64,000 nt of DNA from Lineus longissimus (taxonomy: Eukaryota; Nemertea; Pilidiophora; Heteronemertea; Lineidae), in the NCBI RefSeq assembly GCF_910592395.1, contig NC_088322.1, positions 498,001 through 562,000 of the forward strand, in the 5' to 3' direction. The position numbers and the translations under genes were made by a program. Positions 10,951-22,080 of the stretch are shown in pieces. The notes under the pieces are model-generated. The model was not told where the DNA came from and did not search any database. It saw nothing but the letters and a program-made list of their open reading frames with translations. Within the stretch, counting starts at the first letter, position 1, and each line of letters begins with the position of its first letter.

Positions 10951-11124
10951 AAACCCAGCCCGGGAAATAGATCTTTCAGAATTAGAGGGAGGGAGGGTCC
11001 ATATCCATAGGTGCCACCACCCCTTGGAGCATCATCACCAAATCCTCCGCCAAAGCAAAACAAGATGAGTTTTCCTTGTTGCCTTCGTCCCAGTCAACAT
11101 CCTTGTGGTTACTACTGAACCCAT

Positions 11125-11420
11125 TCATCTTTCAGCCAAAGCCAGGCTTCTTGTCAGAGTTGGAATCGGAATGAGCTGAGATCCCTCCTGACCAACTCGG
11201 ATGTCTCTCTTCTTTGGCAAGGTGACAAGTAATGGTTGACCCTTATCCTGAATGTTCTTTTGATGATTCTTTGCAAAGAAATCCATGTACGACAAGTCTT
11301 TGTTGCGAATGTCGATTCTGGATTTTGGCTCCATTCGATATCATCAACCCGGTAGGTTTTGTAATTGTACTTGGTAAGGACGATTTCTCCAACAATTTGT
11401 TTGATGTAAATTATCTGTTA
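11125..11420 (-). pseudogene. PIWI PAZ-domain fragment, antisense (copy 2)
   Basis: Nearly identical to the 6855 copy. It keeps TYRVDDIEW with Arg (the PIWI-typical residue), but has [11 protein letters not shown] and 'attttggctccattc' changes. The same frame break separates the two halves of the domain. It is followed on + by the truncated protease exon 1 at 11536. Confidence 0.7.
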
Positions 11421-11535
11421 TTACTCTTTGAGTTCATTCCCTACTAGGTTAGTCTGTGTTCAAGTTAAGCATCGGTCTACGGCACAGTGCCTCAGACTTC
11501 CCGGTTGACGTATAAGATGATTTCTTCAATTAAAG

Positions 11536-12047
11536 ATGTTATTCATTTGCTCCATACTGCTGAAGGCCTTTGAAGTCGATACGATTCAGTTGTCTTCGTT
11601 AGTAGAGACGGTAAGAGAACTCCCTTCACATGTCAACATTGGAGGGGGACAGTTACGCACTGTCGCAGAAGTCCGAGGCATATGTCAAGGAGCTGATGGT
11701 CGGAAGTTAAATGTTGGCGCGAATACCATTCGCGAGGCGGATTTGGTTTCTCTGGAGCCAGATGGTTTATTGACTGACGAGATAATGAATGGATTCCTTT
11801 GGATTCTGATGGTATGGTCTGTAGTGTTATGCAAGTAATTGTGACGCGCGAAGATACACAGAAAGACACTTTTTGTACATTGATATGGGTTTGAAAAGGG
11901 TGCAATGCAAAGACTTTGTTGTTGTAAGTTTATTATCATTTCAGGAAACTGATGAAGGCACGAGGAGATGACCGACTCTCGAAGCTGAAAACGTATCATT
12001 CTAGTAAACAACGCGATGGTACAAGTTGTGGAGATTTCGTTCTAATG
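11536..12047 (+). pseudogene. Ulp1-like protease, exon 1 truncated and exon 3 (copy 2/3)
   Basis: Exon 1 reads through LEPDGLLTDEIMNGFLWIL, then breaks at about 11812 where a deletion joins it to 'tatggtctgtagtgttatgc' of the next unit, so the exon 1 donor, intron and the His-bearing exon 2 are missing. Exon 3 (11945-12047) follows, with QRDGTSCGDFVLM. Not able to make an active protease. Confidence 0.6.
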
Positions 12048-13041
12048 GTACGTATATGTACTAGCTAGTGAACAAAAATAACATTTTCAGAACTTGAGTT
12101 AACCCTTTAAGCCCTGAATACTTTTCGGTAAATTGCCCCCTTCCCTCGAAAAATATTGAAAAATTATTTTAAAATACTTTTCGTATATTTAGAGGTCTGT
12201 ATTTTAACATGCAAGTACACATTGGATGGCACTTAAGTTTTACATAGTTAGATCCTAAATAATTGGTTGCCATGGGACCCTCCTCCCCCTCCCGCCCCAC
12301 CTCCTTGGTATCTGCATGGACCTTGGGATCCGGGCTTGGGATCCTTGAAATGCTGGCATGCAGGGATTATGTTTCTAAATTCATTGTAACAATCCCCAAC
12401 GCCGTAAAAGCAATTATATATTCATCTATTGCGAGGTAATTTCAACTATTCCGACCCCCCCCCCCCCGGGCCCCTGCCCTGACACCCACCATGCATAATA
12501 TGTAAGAAATCCCGACGAAAAATGGTCCCAGATGCATGAAACTAGCACGAATCGATCGTCGGAGACCATGAGCGCCACCCCGTAATAGTTCGTTGAACTA
12601 AACGGCCAGCGGTCATCTGCTACACAGCTTGGAGTAAGGGCTGACCCTGACTGGCTCAGGACGTATAAGATGATTTCTTCAATTAAAGATGTTGGGATGA
12701 CCGTGCATCCAACGTGCCTCTCTTTGAAATTAGTATTGCACTGGGAATGTTCTAATGAATGTAGGTTGCCCACCGTAATGGAGCTTGGCGTTTTTCAGTG
12801 TCGAATACGTCATATTATCAAAATAAATTGGTACAAATTTTATTAAATAAAGAAGGCATGAATTAAAAAACCCAGCCCGGGAAATAGATCTTTCAGAATT
12901 AGAGGGAGGGAGGGTCCATATCCATAGGTGCCACCACCCCTTGGAGCATCATCACCAAATCCTCCGCCAAAGCAAAACAAGATGAGTTTTCCTTGTTGCC
13001 TTCGTCCCAGTCAACATCCTTGTGGTTACTACTGAACCCAT

Positions 13042-13340
13042 TCATCTTTCAGCCAAAGCCAGGCTTCTTGTCAGAGTTGGAATCGGAATGAGCTGAGATC
13101 CCTCCTGACCAACTCGGATGTCTCTCTTCTTTGGCAAGGTGACAAGTAATGGTTGACCCTTATCCTGAATGTTCTTTTGATGATTCTTTGCAAAGAAACC
13201 ATGTACGACAAGTCTTTGTTGCGAATGTCGATTCTGGATTTTGGCTCCATTCGATATCATCAACCCGGTAGGTTTTGTAATTGTACTTGGTAAGGACGAT
13301 TTCTCCAACAATTTGTTTGATGTAAATTATCTGTTATTAC
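13042..13340 (-). pseudogene. PIWI PAZ-domain fragment, antisense (copy 3)
   Basis: Same fragment as at 6855. A one-base deletion near 13197 ('gaaaccatg' for 'gaaatccatg') changes the frame break so that the two PAZ halves lie in a different relative frame. It faces an oppositely oriented PAZ copy 0.7 kb to the right (13985-14215), forming a spaced inverted repeat. Confidence 0.7.
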
Positions 13341-13984
13341 TCTTTGAGTTCATTCCCTACTAGGTTAGTCTGTGTTCAAGTTAAGCATCGGTCTACGGCA
13401 CAGTGCCTCAGACTTCCCGGTTGACGTATAAGATGATTTCTTCAATTAAAGATGTTATTCATTTGCTTCATACTGCTGAAGGCCTTTGAAGTCGATACGA
13501 TTCAGTTGTCTTTGTTAGTAGAGACGGTAAGAGAACTCCCTTCACATGTCAACATTGGAGGGGGAAAGTTACGCACTGTCGCAGAAGTCCGAGGCATATG
13601 TCAAGGAGCTGATGGTCGGAAGTTAAATGTTGGCGCGAATACCATTCGCGAGGCGGATTTGGTTTCTCTGGAGCCAGGTGGTTTATTGACTGACGAGATA
13701 ATGAATGGATTCCTTTGGATTCTGATGAGGGAGTGCAATGTGAAGACATCCAGGACTGTAAATATGCTACCTCCCTGTCTGGCTGCGAGGTGGGAAAAGG
13801 GAAACATGACCTGGCTATTGAGAAAGGTGAGTTAATTTTATCTAGTGGCATTTTATTGTCTGCACATGGCTTGAAAATAGTCTGTAGCTTGCTTGCTTGC
13901 TTTAGAGCAGCTCCAGACAGTGGTCAAATCAGCACTATACAGATCATGTGTAGCTAGCAGCTTCGCCTCATAAGTCTGATAAGA

Positions 13985-14215
13985 TATCAGCAACATCATT
14001 TCAATTTGAATCAAGCAAATTGTCGGAGAAATCGTCCTTACCAAGTATAATTACAAAACCTACCGGGTTGATGATATCGAATGGAGCCAGAATCCAGAAT
14101 CGACATTCGCAACAAAGACTTGTCGTACATGGATTTCTATGCAAAGAATCATCAAAAGAACATTCAGGATGAGTGGCAACCATTCCTTGTAACGTTTCCA
14201 AAAAAGAAAGACCTC
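13985..14215 (+). pseudogene. PIWI PAZ-domain fragment, sense orientation
   Basis: The only PAZ copy on the + strand. [28 protein letters not shown] run in one frame from about 14018 to 14110; then a frame shift, [17 protein letters not shown], and [13 protein letters not shown] to a stop. It lacks the last part of the domain and is flanked by a second copy of the protease intron ('gaaacatgacctggctattgag' from 14228). It looks like an inverted re-insertion or recombination product within the array. Confidence 0.72.
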
Positions 14216-14710
14216 TGAGCTGGTCAGGGAAACATGACCTGGCTATTGAGAAAGATGAGTTAGTTTTATCTAGTGGCATTTTATTGTCTGCACATGGCTT
14301 GAAAATAGTCTTTAGCTTGCTTGCTTGCTTTAGAGCAGCTCCAGACAGTGGTCAAATCAGCACTATACAGATCATGTGTAGCTAGCTGCTGAGCCATTTT
14401 AGCTGAAGAGAAAGGAAATGGCTCCAGAGCGGTGGGGGTCTACTGCTCATTTCTGTATACAGCTCTAGAGGTTATGGACAATCCAAAATTGAGCTGGAAA
14501 CAACAAGCATGCCAGTTTTGATTATATTATCAAAATAGATTCATGAAATATTGCATTCTGAAGGGTCAGAATAATATAGCACATGATTGATTTTATCCCT
14601 GCTACAAGATTATCATCATCTTTTTGCAGTTTCGCCTTGAAGAGTTCACTTGAATTTTGTTGCCGATCTGCACTAACTCTCATTGGTTATTGATGGTGGT
14701 TAATCTGTCT

Positions 14711-14814
14711 GGTATCCAGTCAAATCGTCCCCAGTAGCAATCGTCCCCGCTCATAGGAGTCAAATCGTCCCCATGTCAAATCGTCCCCGGGTGAAATCGT
14801 CCCGGTTTCCGGCG
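14711..14814. repeat. Left terminal/subterminal repeats of the MULE
   Basis: Five copies of (A)AATCGTCCCC in about 100 bp, spaced 9-25 bp, the fifth with one C fewer. The same word appears five times in inverse orientation at 20285-20366. Clustered subterminal motifs of this kind are usually transposase binding sites. Confidence 0.85.
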
Positions 14815-14916
14815 CCAGTGCATGATGGAACCCGGTGGTGTATGGGGTATGGCATAAGGCCAGTAGTGGCATGATATGTCTATTCTATAAGTCTATTCCT
14901 GTATAAGGGATGAAAT

Positions 14917-15088
14917 CAGAGGCGGATTTAGAGGGGGGCGGACCCGGCGTACGCCCTCCCTTATTTGAGAAAAATCTTTGAAATTGACCACGAATTTTAG
15001 GAAATCGTCATAAAATCGACATAAATATCCGGTAAAAAATAGATGCCCGCCCCCCCCCGCCTTATTCAGACTCCTGGATCCGCCCCTG
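14917..15088. mobile_element. hAT-like MITE
   Basis: 172 bp with imperfect inverted ends cagaggcggatttagagg and ctcctggatccgcccctg. CAGxGGCGGATCxAG ends are common in hAT-type MITEs. Flanks share 'gaaat' but a clean 8-bp target duplication is not visible. Confidence 0.6.
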
Positions 15089-15213
15089 GAAATAAAGAAA
15101 AATTAGCATACGCAGTGAGTTGTTTAATTAAAGGAAAAGTCGTTCAAATAGCCTTTAGCAATGTTTAGTTCACGGACCTGTGAATACTTAGTACGGTATC
15201 TTTTAAAGTTCCA

Positions 15214-15475
15214 TGGTGAGTTGATATCACAACCGATCAAAGGGGTCGCTAATTCAATTGATGATGAACACAACCATTCATTATATCAGTGAGTTAATAT
15301 CACAACTGGGCCTATATTGATCAAAGGGGCCGCTTCAATATGTTAGTGAGTTGATATCACAACTGGGCTTATTGAGCAAGGGGGCCGCAAATTGATGAAC
15401 ACAACCATTCATTATGATCAGTGAGTTAATATCACAACTGGGCCAATTGATCAAAGGGGCCGCTTCAATTAGCTA
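15214..15475. repeat. Four irregular tandem repeats upstream of the MULE gene
   Basis: The block 'gtgagttgatatcacaac' followed by 'gatcaaaggggccgc' occurs four times at 60-80-bp spacing, two of them also with 'gatgaacacaaccattcatta'. It lies 400-660 bp upstream of the transposase start and could be promoter-associated, which is an inference. Confidence 0.7.
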
Positions 15476-15832
15476 ATTAGGTGAGATGTTGGCGGTCAAT
15501 GTGTCATTGTGTAAATCCCTGCAAACGGTACCTTTTTTCCAAGGTTGCACCACCCCCTCCTTCCAAAAATCCTCTCTATTATATACAGATAGTCAATACA
15601 AAATTATAAAAATACAAACAAAACAAAATACTGCTAGCAATAGACATACCAAGCACGGGTGATGTAATTAGCGAGTAATTAGCGGGATCTTTGATCAACT
15701 CGGCCATGGATGCATTCACACATTATATTCGTAATCAACAATTAACACCTTTAGTAATCAATAACTGCAATTAGGGTGAGATGAAGATGATTTTTTGAGA
15801 AGATATCATCAATTAAGCAGAGCTATAGGCCC

Positions 15833-15840
15833 TATATAAA
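15833..15840 (+). promoter_or_regulatory. TATA box of the MULE transposase
   Basis: TATATAAA lies 40 bp upstream of the ATG at 15880, which would put transcription start only about 10-15 bp before the start codon, a very short leader. Confidence 0.55.
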
Positions 15841-15879
15841 CCTGCCGGATTTTAGGGTTCCTCATTCGATTTCGAATAG

Positions 15880-17754
15880 ATGCGACATCCAACATCCAGC
15901 AGCATAATGAACGATTGTATTTCCTGCAAGAGACCTGTGAGACCACGACAAGAAGGCCTGCAATGTGATGGTTGCGGTAGCTGGCAGCATCGTACGTGCC
16001 ACACTGGTATCAGCCGTGCCGAGTACAGAAGAGCCGTGACAGAGGGAAGTGACATTGAGTGGTCGTGTGCAGAGTGCGATGCGAATATCACGGGCGTCCC
16101 ACAACCCCTGGCTGAGAGCAGTCGTCTTTCGTTGGAGCAGACCCGACGCACGTGGTTTTTGGCAGACCAAGATCGACCAGATGAGACTCCAACCCCCACA
16201 GATCGACAAGATGAAACTCCAACCCCATCTGAACTCCAGGAGGCAGCTGACGCTTGGTTGCAAGAGATGCAAGTGGAAGCTGGCGCTTTGTTGGAAGAGA
16301 TGGAAGTGGATGAGCCAGCAGACGACCCCGACCCCACCCTTGGAGAATTCGAAGTCCCGGAGCGTTTAGAAGAATCGTCGATGGCTGATGAGACACCACG
16401 AGAGTACCTAGGCGGCGATGACGGACCAGCAACCACTTACACGACGGTCACTGATGGGACGCAGCGAGGGAAAACGAAGTTGGCAGACAGCAACGGTTAC
16501 ACGTACACTGTAAAGAAACGACCACGAACCGCGAAGGGGACCACGACATGGACGTGCAGCGTCAGGAAGGCACAACTCGGTGCAGCCGTTGCCGCGAATA
16601 TCCGAGCGGACGTGAAGAAGACGGCCACCCGGCAGGTATTCACGTCGGCAGCGGAGATTGTGAACCGGGCCTTACTCGACGAAGGCATACACGAAACTTC
16701 GGCACCCCTTCCGGCGCTTTCGAAACCAGAGAATCTAGCCAGAGCTGCGAATCGTCACCGTCAGAAGGCCAGACCACAAGATCCTACCACCCTCGATTTC
16801 GAAATTGACGAAACATACGTTCCAGCGACATTCCTTCGTGCCGACATCACCGTAGGCGAGAAACGTCACCTAATATTCGCAACTGACAAGATGGTCCAGC
16901 TCCTTTCGAATGCCAAAACGTGGTATATTGACGGGACGTTCAAGTTGGTCAAGGCGCCGTTCACCCAGCTCGCATCCATCCACGCATTCGTGAAGAGCGG
17001 AGACAACGTAAAACAAGTACCAGTCGCCTTCATCCTGATGTCGGGGAAACGCAAAAAAGATTACAAGAAAGTGCTCAAGGCCATACGAAGGATGTGCCCG
17101 GACTGAAAAGTTGCAAAGATCGTTGTGGACTTTGAAGCGGCGATGTGGCGTGCCATACCTCTCGTGTTCGGCAATATTCACATCATGGGCTGCTCCTTCC
17201 ACTGGGCCCAATGCTTATGGAGGAAGATTCAGGAAATCGGTCTTTCGCCAGCATACAAGAACGATAACGATACCCACAAGTTGCTGAGACAGTTTATGGC
17301 CCTGCCGTACCTGCCGCACGCACATATCCAGCCGATGTTCGAAAAGCTCGTCAGGAAGGCCAACACGCCCGCTCTGCAAGAATTCACGGATTACGTTCGC
17401 CGCACGTGGATCGCTAACGAACTGTGGAGCCCGCGCACCTGGTCTATCTTCATGGAACCCGTGAGGACGAACAATGACGTCGAAGGATGGCACGGAATGC
17501 TAAATCGTCATGCCGCAAAGTCGAATCTCGAATTCTACAAGATGACACGCCTTCTACAAGAGCAGGCCAGTCTCATTGAGATGCAAGTTCGTTTCATCTC
17601 CGATGCCAAACTGGAACGCCGCCAGCGAAAGGTCTACAGACAACAACAGGGGAAGATCTTCACGCTTTGGGACGAGTTTATACAGGAAAAGAAGACGGCA
17701 ACTCAACTCCTACGAAAGTGCTCGCATCTGGTTGCCAGCAATACGGACAATTAA
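15880..17754 (+). pseudogene. MULE transposase with N-terminal PHD finger and FLYWCH-like finger; one in-frame TGA
   Basis: Single frame of 624 codons interrupted once, by TGA at 17104-17106 (residue 409, between MCPD and KVAKIVVDFEAA). Residues about 10-70 form a C4HC3 PHD-type finger (CISC, CDGC, HRTC, CAEC). Residues about 195-240 resemble a FLYWCH finger (GYTYTV, TWTCSVRK). Residues about 305-500 are the MULE catalytic domain: Asp in WYIDGTFKLVK, Asp in VVDFEAAMW, and the C-x2-H element in MGCSFHWAQCLW. The third acidic residue should lie in NNDVEGWHGMLN. Codon usage is more GC-rich than the surroundings. Apart from the TGA it looks intact, so it is either freshly inactivated or read through. 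Confidence 0.88.
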
Positions 17755-18463
17755 ACCACCTGGTGTTACAAAATCGAACGGACACTGGTGCGCCTAACCA
17801 TAAACTCTTTAACTGAGGAAGACGTTCTTTTTTAATGGTATAATAATGTGTAAATTAATTGATGAATTGGGGACTGAGTTAGAGTTGTACCGTATGCCTA
17901 TCACTCTATAACTGTACTATCAGTATCAGGGTTTTATATATACTGTACTATTAAAGGTGTTATCTAATATTACATGTAGTAGGCTATAATAATAATAATA
18001 ATTTTTATTGTACCCCCCATATTTGGGGAAAGAGAAATAACAATACATTTCATAAAATGGTACATGTAACTGAAGAAAACTGGTCAAAGCAGATAGGGCC
18101 TACATTTATAAAATATGGAAAGTATATTTTTGAAAACTCTATTTAGAGTAACAGCCTATTAATGTACTTGCCTATTAATGTAGTTATCATCTTCTCGTTT
18201 GTAATTGTAACGTGACTCGGATAAACAAAATAAGTGTATGTAATAGGTGTTTTATATGCACAAAGCCCACGTGTTCTGCAATATCATGATGTAGCCTAAT
18301 TTGCTATTTTTATTTGCCGCAATTGAACAGAAATATGGCGTTCGCCACTATTTTATTGTACCCAAAACATCTTGGAAATTCCTTATATCATGTATATTAT
18401 GTTCACTAAACTAAACGTTAAATGATTGTGCTGTTGTACTTAATTTTGTTTCTTTTTCATCCT

Positions 18464-18469
18464 AATAAA
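18464..18469 (+). terminator. Polyadenylation signal, MULE gene (candidate)
   Basis: AATAAA, about 0.7 kb after the transposase stop at 17754, in an AT-rich 3' region without other genes. Other weaker signals lie nearer, so the assignment is tentative. Confidence 0.3.
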
Positions 18470-18721
18470 TCATTGATAACTAAAGTCCGAGTTTATTTCT
18501 CCATTATTTTTTAAATATAACAGAATAGGGGGCCAACACTGATAAACTGTTCATACCCGGAGCCCCCGCCGAGCGACTGCATCACCCATCCCGAATTCCT
18601 GACCCACCCCCGGATACTTGGCTCCCACAACACTATTCTGATGAAAATCCTCTGCGTTCTGACAAGTGCGACGAAGACGCAGGTACTCTGCATGGCATCA
18701 CCGGGACCGCATGTAAAATGA

Positions 18722-19752
18722 AATGGCCAAGGCCATTGTGCTCACCTCATGTGGAGGAAAGATGGATAAAGAGCATGGTATTGTGTCATGTAGTGTTAGA
18801 TTTGATGTAGGTCCAAGCAATTACAATTTCCCCAAAATGGCCAATTTACAGTACATTCGACCTCTGTGACCTTGAAAAGTAAGTCAAATCAAAGAAGACC
18901 CGGGTGACACATTGAATGGTTGTTAGAATTAGATGTACCTATGATATAAAATTGGTGCCAATCGGCAAGTCATTACTAGGAATAATGGCATTTTGAATTT
19001 AGGATTTGGCCCCCTCCCTGGAGGCCAAACGGCAAATCAGATCGCACCAAACTTAGGTACCTGAGATCACCTGACCAAGGGGTACATGTGTACTTAATTT
19101 GTGATCAATAGTCATTGCAGTTAAGAAACGTGCCATAGTTACGGCCTGACGGCGAATTTACACCATTTGACCTCTGTGACCTTGACAAGAAGGTCAAATT
19201 ACAAACCTGTGTGACATATACTGTATGGTGGTTAGATGTACCCATGATATCAAATTGGTGGCAATCGGGCAAGGAGTTAAGGAATAATCACATTTTTAAG
19301 GTTTTTGGATTTTGCCCCCTGGTGGTCAAGTGGTGAATCATATTGGACCAAACTTCGGTCCTTGAGATCACCTGACTAAGGGGTAAATGTGTACCAAATT
19401 TGGTATCAATAGTCATTGCAGTTTAGAAACGTGCCATCGTTACATCCTAACGGCCAATTTACACCATTTGACCTCTGTGACCTTGAAAAGGAGGTCAAAT
19501 CAAAAACCCGAAGGATATATGGTGCACCTTTGCTAGAAGTACCTACCATATTTTTTTCAAAATTTCCCGACTACTATTAAGGGAGATATTGCATATTTTC
19601 ACTTTTAACGTTTGGCCCCCTGGTGGCCAAACCATGAAACGAATCGGACCGAAACTTGGTCTCCAAGGTGTCATTACATAAGGGTACATGTGTACCAAGT
19701 TTCAACTCAATAGCTCTAACAGTTACGAAACGTGCCCTGCTAACGGACGACG

Positions 19753-19817
<65 letters not shown>

Positions 19818-19874
19818 ACGACGGACGCCACGGTATGGGATAAGCTCACCTCTGCTAAGAGGTGAGCTAAAAAC
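18722..19874 (+). mobile_element. HINE/Helitron-like satellite-bearing element B (inside the MULE)
   Basis: Starts with aatggccaaggccattgtgc and GCTCACCTC; ends with a hairpin gctcacctctgctaagaggt gagct followed by an A-run. Core repeats of about 301 bp are marked by gaaacgtgcc at 19125, 19426 and 19727, each with 'gaccttga' and 'ccccctgg'. A CGA microsatellite (about 19752-19816) precedes the hairpin. Sequence is clearly related to element A (9512) but diverged. Confidence 0.68.
19752..19816. repeat. (CGA)n microsatellite inside element B
   Basis: About 21 CGA triplets with interrupting cggacga at both sides, in the same structural position as the ACG run of element A. Confidence 0.95.
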
Positions 19875-19892
19875 AGACGCAAGAAAGCATCA

Positions 19893-19972
19893 GGGCCTGT
19901 TGTTCAAAACAATTTTTGTCAAGCCTTCAGACGCCAGGGTTGTGACAAAAATTGTTTTGAACAACCAGGCCC
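19893..19972. repeat. 80-bp near-perfect snapback
   Basis: Left arm gggcctgttgttcaaaacaa tttttgtca pairs with right arm tgacaaaaattgttttgaac aaccaggccc, a stem of about 29 bp with a one-base bulge and a loop of about 20 bp. Probably a miniature inverted-repeat element; an RNA copy would fold like a microRNA precursor. Confidence 0.75.
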
Positions 19973-20284
19973 AGGTTGTTAATATTTTATTCATTCGAAT
20001 TAATGTTATGTCAGCCTACATATTGGAGAGGAAGTCCAAAGTCAAAAGTAGGTAGGCCAGGCCTATCCAGCACGCATACCGGTAGCATCCGGTAGGCCTA
20101 CACATCACCCGAACCCTTTCCCAAGATAACAACTCTATACCCCAAAACGCCATCAATGTTCTACTAAAATTCATATGAGTAGGCCTACATGTATTTTAAC
20201 TGTAAAAAACTACAATACTGGTCGTTGAGATGACGGAGAAACACGCAACAGAAGTGCAGTATGAAGACGTGGACGACTTGGCAT

Positions 20285-20374
20285 GGGGACGATATGACTC
20301 GGGGACGATTTGGTATCAGCGGGGACGATTTCTCCAGGGGACGACTTTGATCGGGGACGATTTGACCGGTAAGC
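20285..20374. repeat. Right terminal/subterminal repeats of the MULE
   Basis: Five ggggacgatt-type words (one ends gact) in 90 bp, the inverse of the left cluster, ending in the terminal inverted repeat at 20374. Confidence 0.85.
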
Positions 20375-21784
20375 ATCTGTCTGAAAGTACCATTGGATTT
20401 GTCAATTCAATTGACTGGCCAGAAGAACGTGTCGCCATATATCGTCAGAGTTGGGCGTAAGTATCCTGTGAACTACATGTAGGTTTGTCCTTGTTTGTAC
20501 TGTACGGCCTCTACTTAGGCTGGTGTCCATGCTTCAATCTGGGCACTTAACTGTGACATGTATGGTCTGTAGTGTTATGCAAGTAATTGTGACGCGTGAA
20601 GATACACAGAAAGACACTTTTTGTACATTGATATGGGTTTGAAAAGGGTGCAATGCAAAGACTTTGTTGTTGTAAGTTTATTATCATTTCAGGAAACTGA
20701 TGAAGGCACGAGGAGATGACTGACTCTCGAAGCTGAAAACGTATCATTCTAGTAAACAACGCGATGGTACAAGTTGTGGAGATTTCGTTCTAATGGTACG
20801 TATATGTACTAGCTAGTGAACAAAAATAACATTTTCAGAACTTGAGTTAACCCTTTAAGCCCTGAATACTTTTCGGTAAATTGCCCCCTTCCCTCGAAAA
20901 ATATTGAAAAATTATTTTAAAATACTTTTCGTATATTTAGAGGTCTGTATTTTAACATGCAAGTACACATTGGATGGTACTTAAGTTTAACATAGTTAGA
21001 TCCTAAATAATTGGTTGCCATGGGACCCTCCTCCCCTCCCGCCCCACCTCCTTGGTATCCCCATGGACCTTGGGATCCGGGCTTGGGATCCTTGAAATGC
21101 TGTCAAGCAAGCAGGGATTATGTTTCTAAATTCATTGTAACAATCCCCAATGCCGTAAAAGCAATTTTATATTTATCTATTGCGAGGTAATTTCAACTAT
21201 CTCGACCCCCCGGGCCCCTGCCCTGACACCCATAATGCATAATATGTAAGAAATCCCCACGAAAAATGGTCCCAGATGCATGAAACTAGCACGAATCGAT
21301 CGTCGGAGACCATGAGCGCCACCCCGTAATAGTTCGTTGAACTAAACGGCCAGCGGTCGTCTGCTACACAGCTTGGAGTAAGGGCCGACCCTGACTGGCT
21401 CAGGACGTATAAGATGATTTCTTCAATAAAAGATGTTGGGATTACCATGCATCCAACGTGCCTCTCTTTGAAATTAGTATTGCACTGGGAATGTTCTAAT
21501 GAAGGTAGGTTGCCCACCGTAATGGAGCTTGGCGTTTTTTAGTGGCGAATACGTCATATTATCAAAATAAATTGGTTTAAATTGTACTAAATAAAGAAGG
21601 CATGAATTAAAAACCCGGCCCGGGAAATAGATCTTTCAGAATTAGAGGGAGGGAGGGTCCATATCCATAGGTGCCACCACCCCTTGGAGCATCATCACCA
21701 AATCCTCCGCCAAAGCAAAACTAGATGAGTTTTCCTTGTTGCCTTCGTCCCAGTCAACATCCATGTTGTTACTACTGAACCCAT

Positions 21785-22080
21785 TCATCTTTCAGCCAAA
21801 GCCAGGCTTCTTGTCAGAGTTGGAATCGGAATGAGCTGAGATCCCTCCTGACCAGCTCGGATGTCTCTCTTCTTTGGCAAGGTGACAAGTAATGGTTGAC
21901 CCTTATCCTGAATGTTCTTTTGATGATTCTTTGCATAGAAATCCATGTACGACAAGTCTTTGTTGCGAATGTCGATTCTGGATTCTGGCTCCATTCGATA
22001 TCATCAACCCGGTAGGTTTTGTAATTGTACTTGGTCAGGACGATTTCTTCGACAATTTGTTTGATGCAAATTATCTGTTA
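21785..22080 (-). pseudogene. PIWI PAZ-domain fragment, antisense (copy 4)
   Basis: As the 6855 copy, with [14 protein letters not shown] and [17 protein letters not shown], but with 'gacgatttcttcgac' changes and [12 protein letters not shown]. Same internal frame break. It lies between the GC-rich block and protease exon 1 (22196). Confidence 0.7.

Larger units (their letters stand above)
14711..20374. mobile_element. Mutator-like (MULE) DNA transposon with PHD-FLYWCH transposase
   Basis: 5664-bp insert in protease exon 2. Other copies read 'taatctgtctgaaagt'; here ATCTGTCT (14703-14710) recurs at 20375-20382, and with the next G on each side the repeat can be read as 9 bp, the usual Mutator size. 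The ends ggtatccagtcaaatcgtcc and the reverse complement gcttaccggtcaaatcgtcc form imperfect 22-bp inverted repeats. Each end has five copies of aatcgtcccc. It carries one transposase gene, a hAT-like MITE, a HINE-like element and an 80-bp snapback. Confidence 0.9.
13452..20795 (+). pseudogene. Ulp1-like protease, three exons, split by the MULE insertion (copy 3/4)
   Basis: Exon 1 is 13452-13826. Intron sequence is partly duplicated (13826-13950 and 14240-14390) around the + strand PAZ fragment. Exon 2 starts at 14630 and is cut after 'aatctgtct' at 14710 by the Mutator element, resuming at 20383 and ending at 20456. Exon 3 is 20693-20795 with an in-frame TGA (GDD*) as in copy 2. The uninterrupted parts match the other copies closely, so the split is recent relative to the array. 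Confidence 0.6.

Noticed and set aside
10839-11063. Frames of poly-Val or poly-Arg over the ACG/CGA runs (also 19577-19882)
   Set aside because: Artefacts of trinucleotide microsatellites.
15214-15475. Possible CRISPR-like spaced repeats upstream of the MULE gene
   Set aside because: Repeats are irregular, diverged and few, in a eukaryotic transposon; no Cas genes.
14711-20374. Reading the MULE as a hAT element because the duplication can be read as 8 bp
   Set aside because: The transposase is clearly MULE-type (DGTFK, C-x2-H), and the duplication can equally be read as 9 bp.
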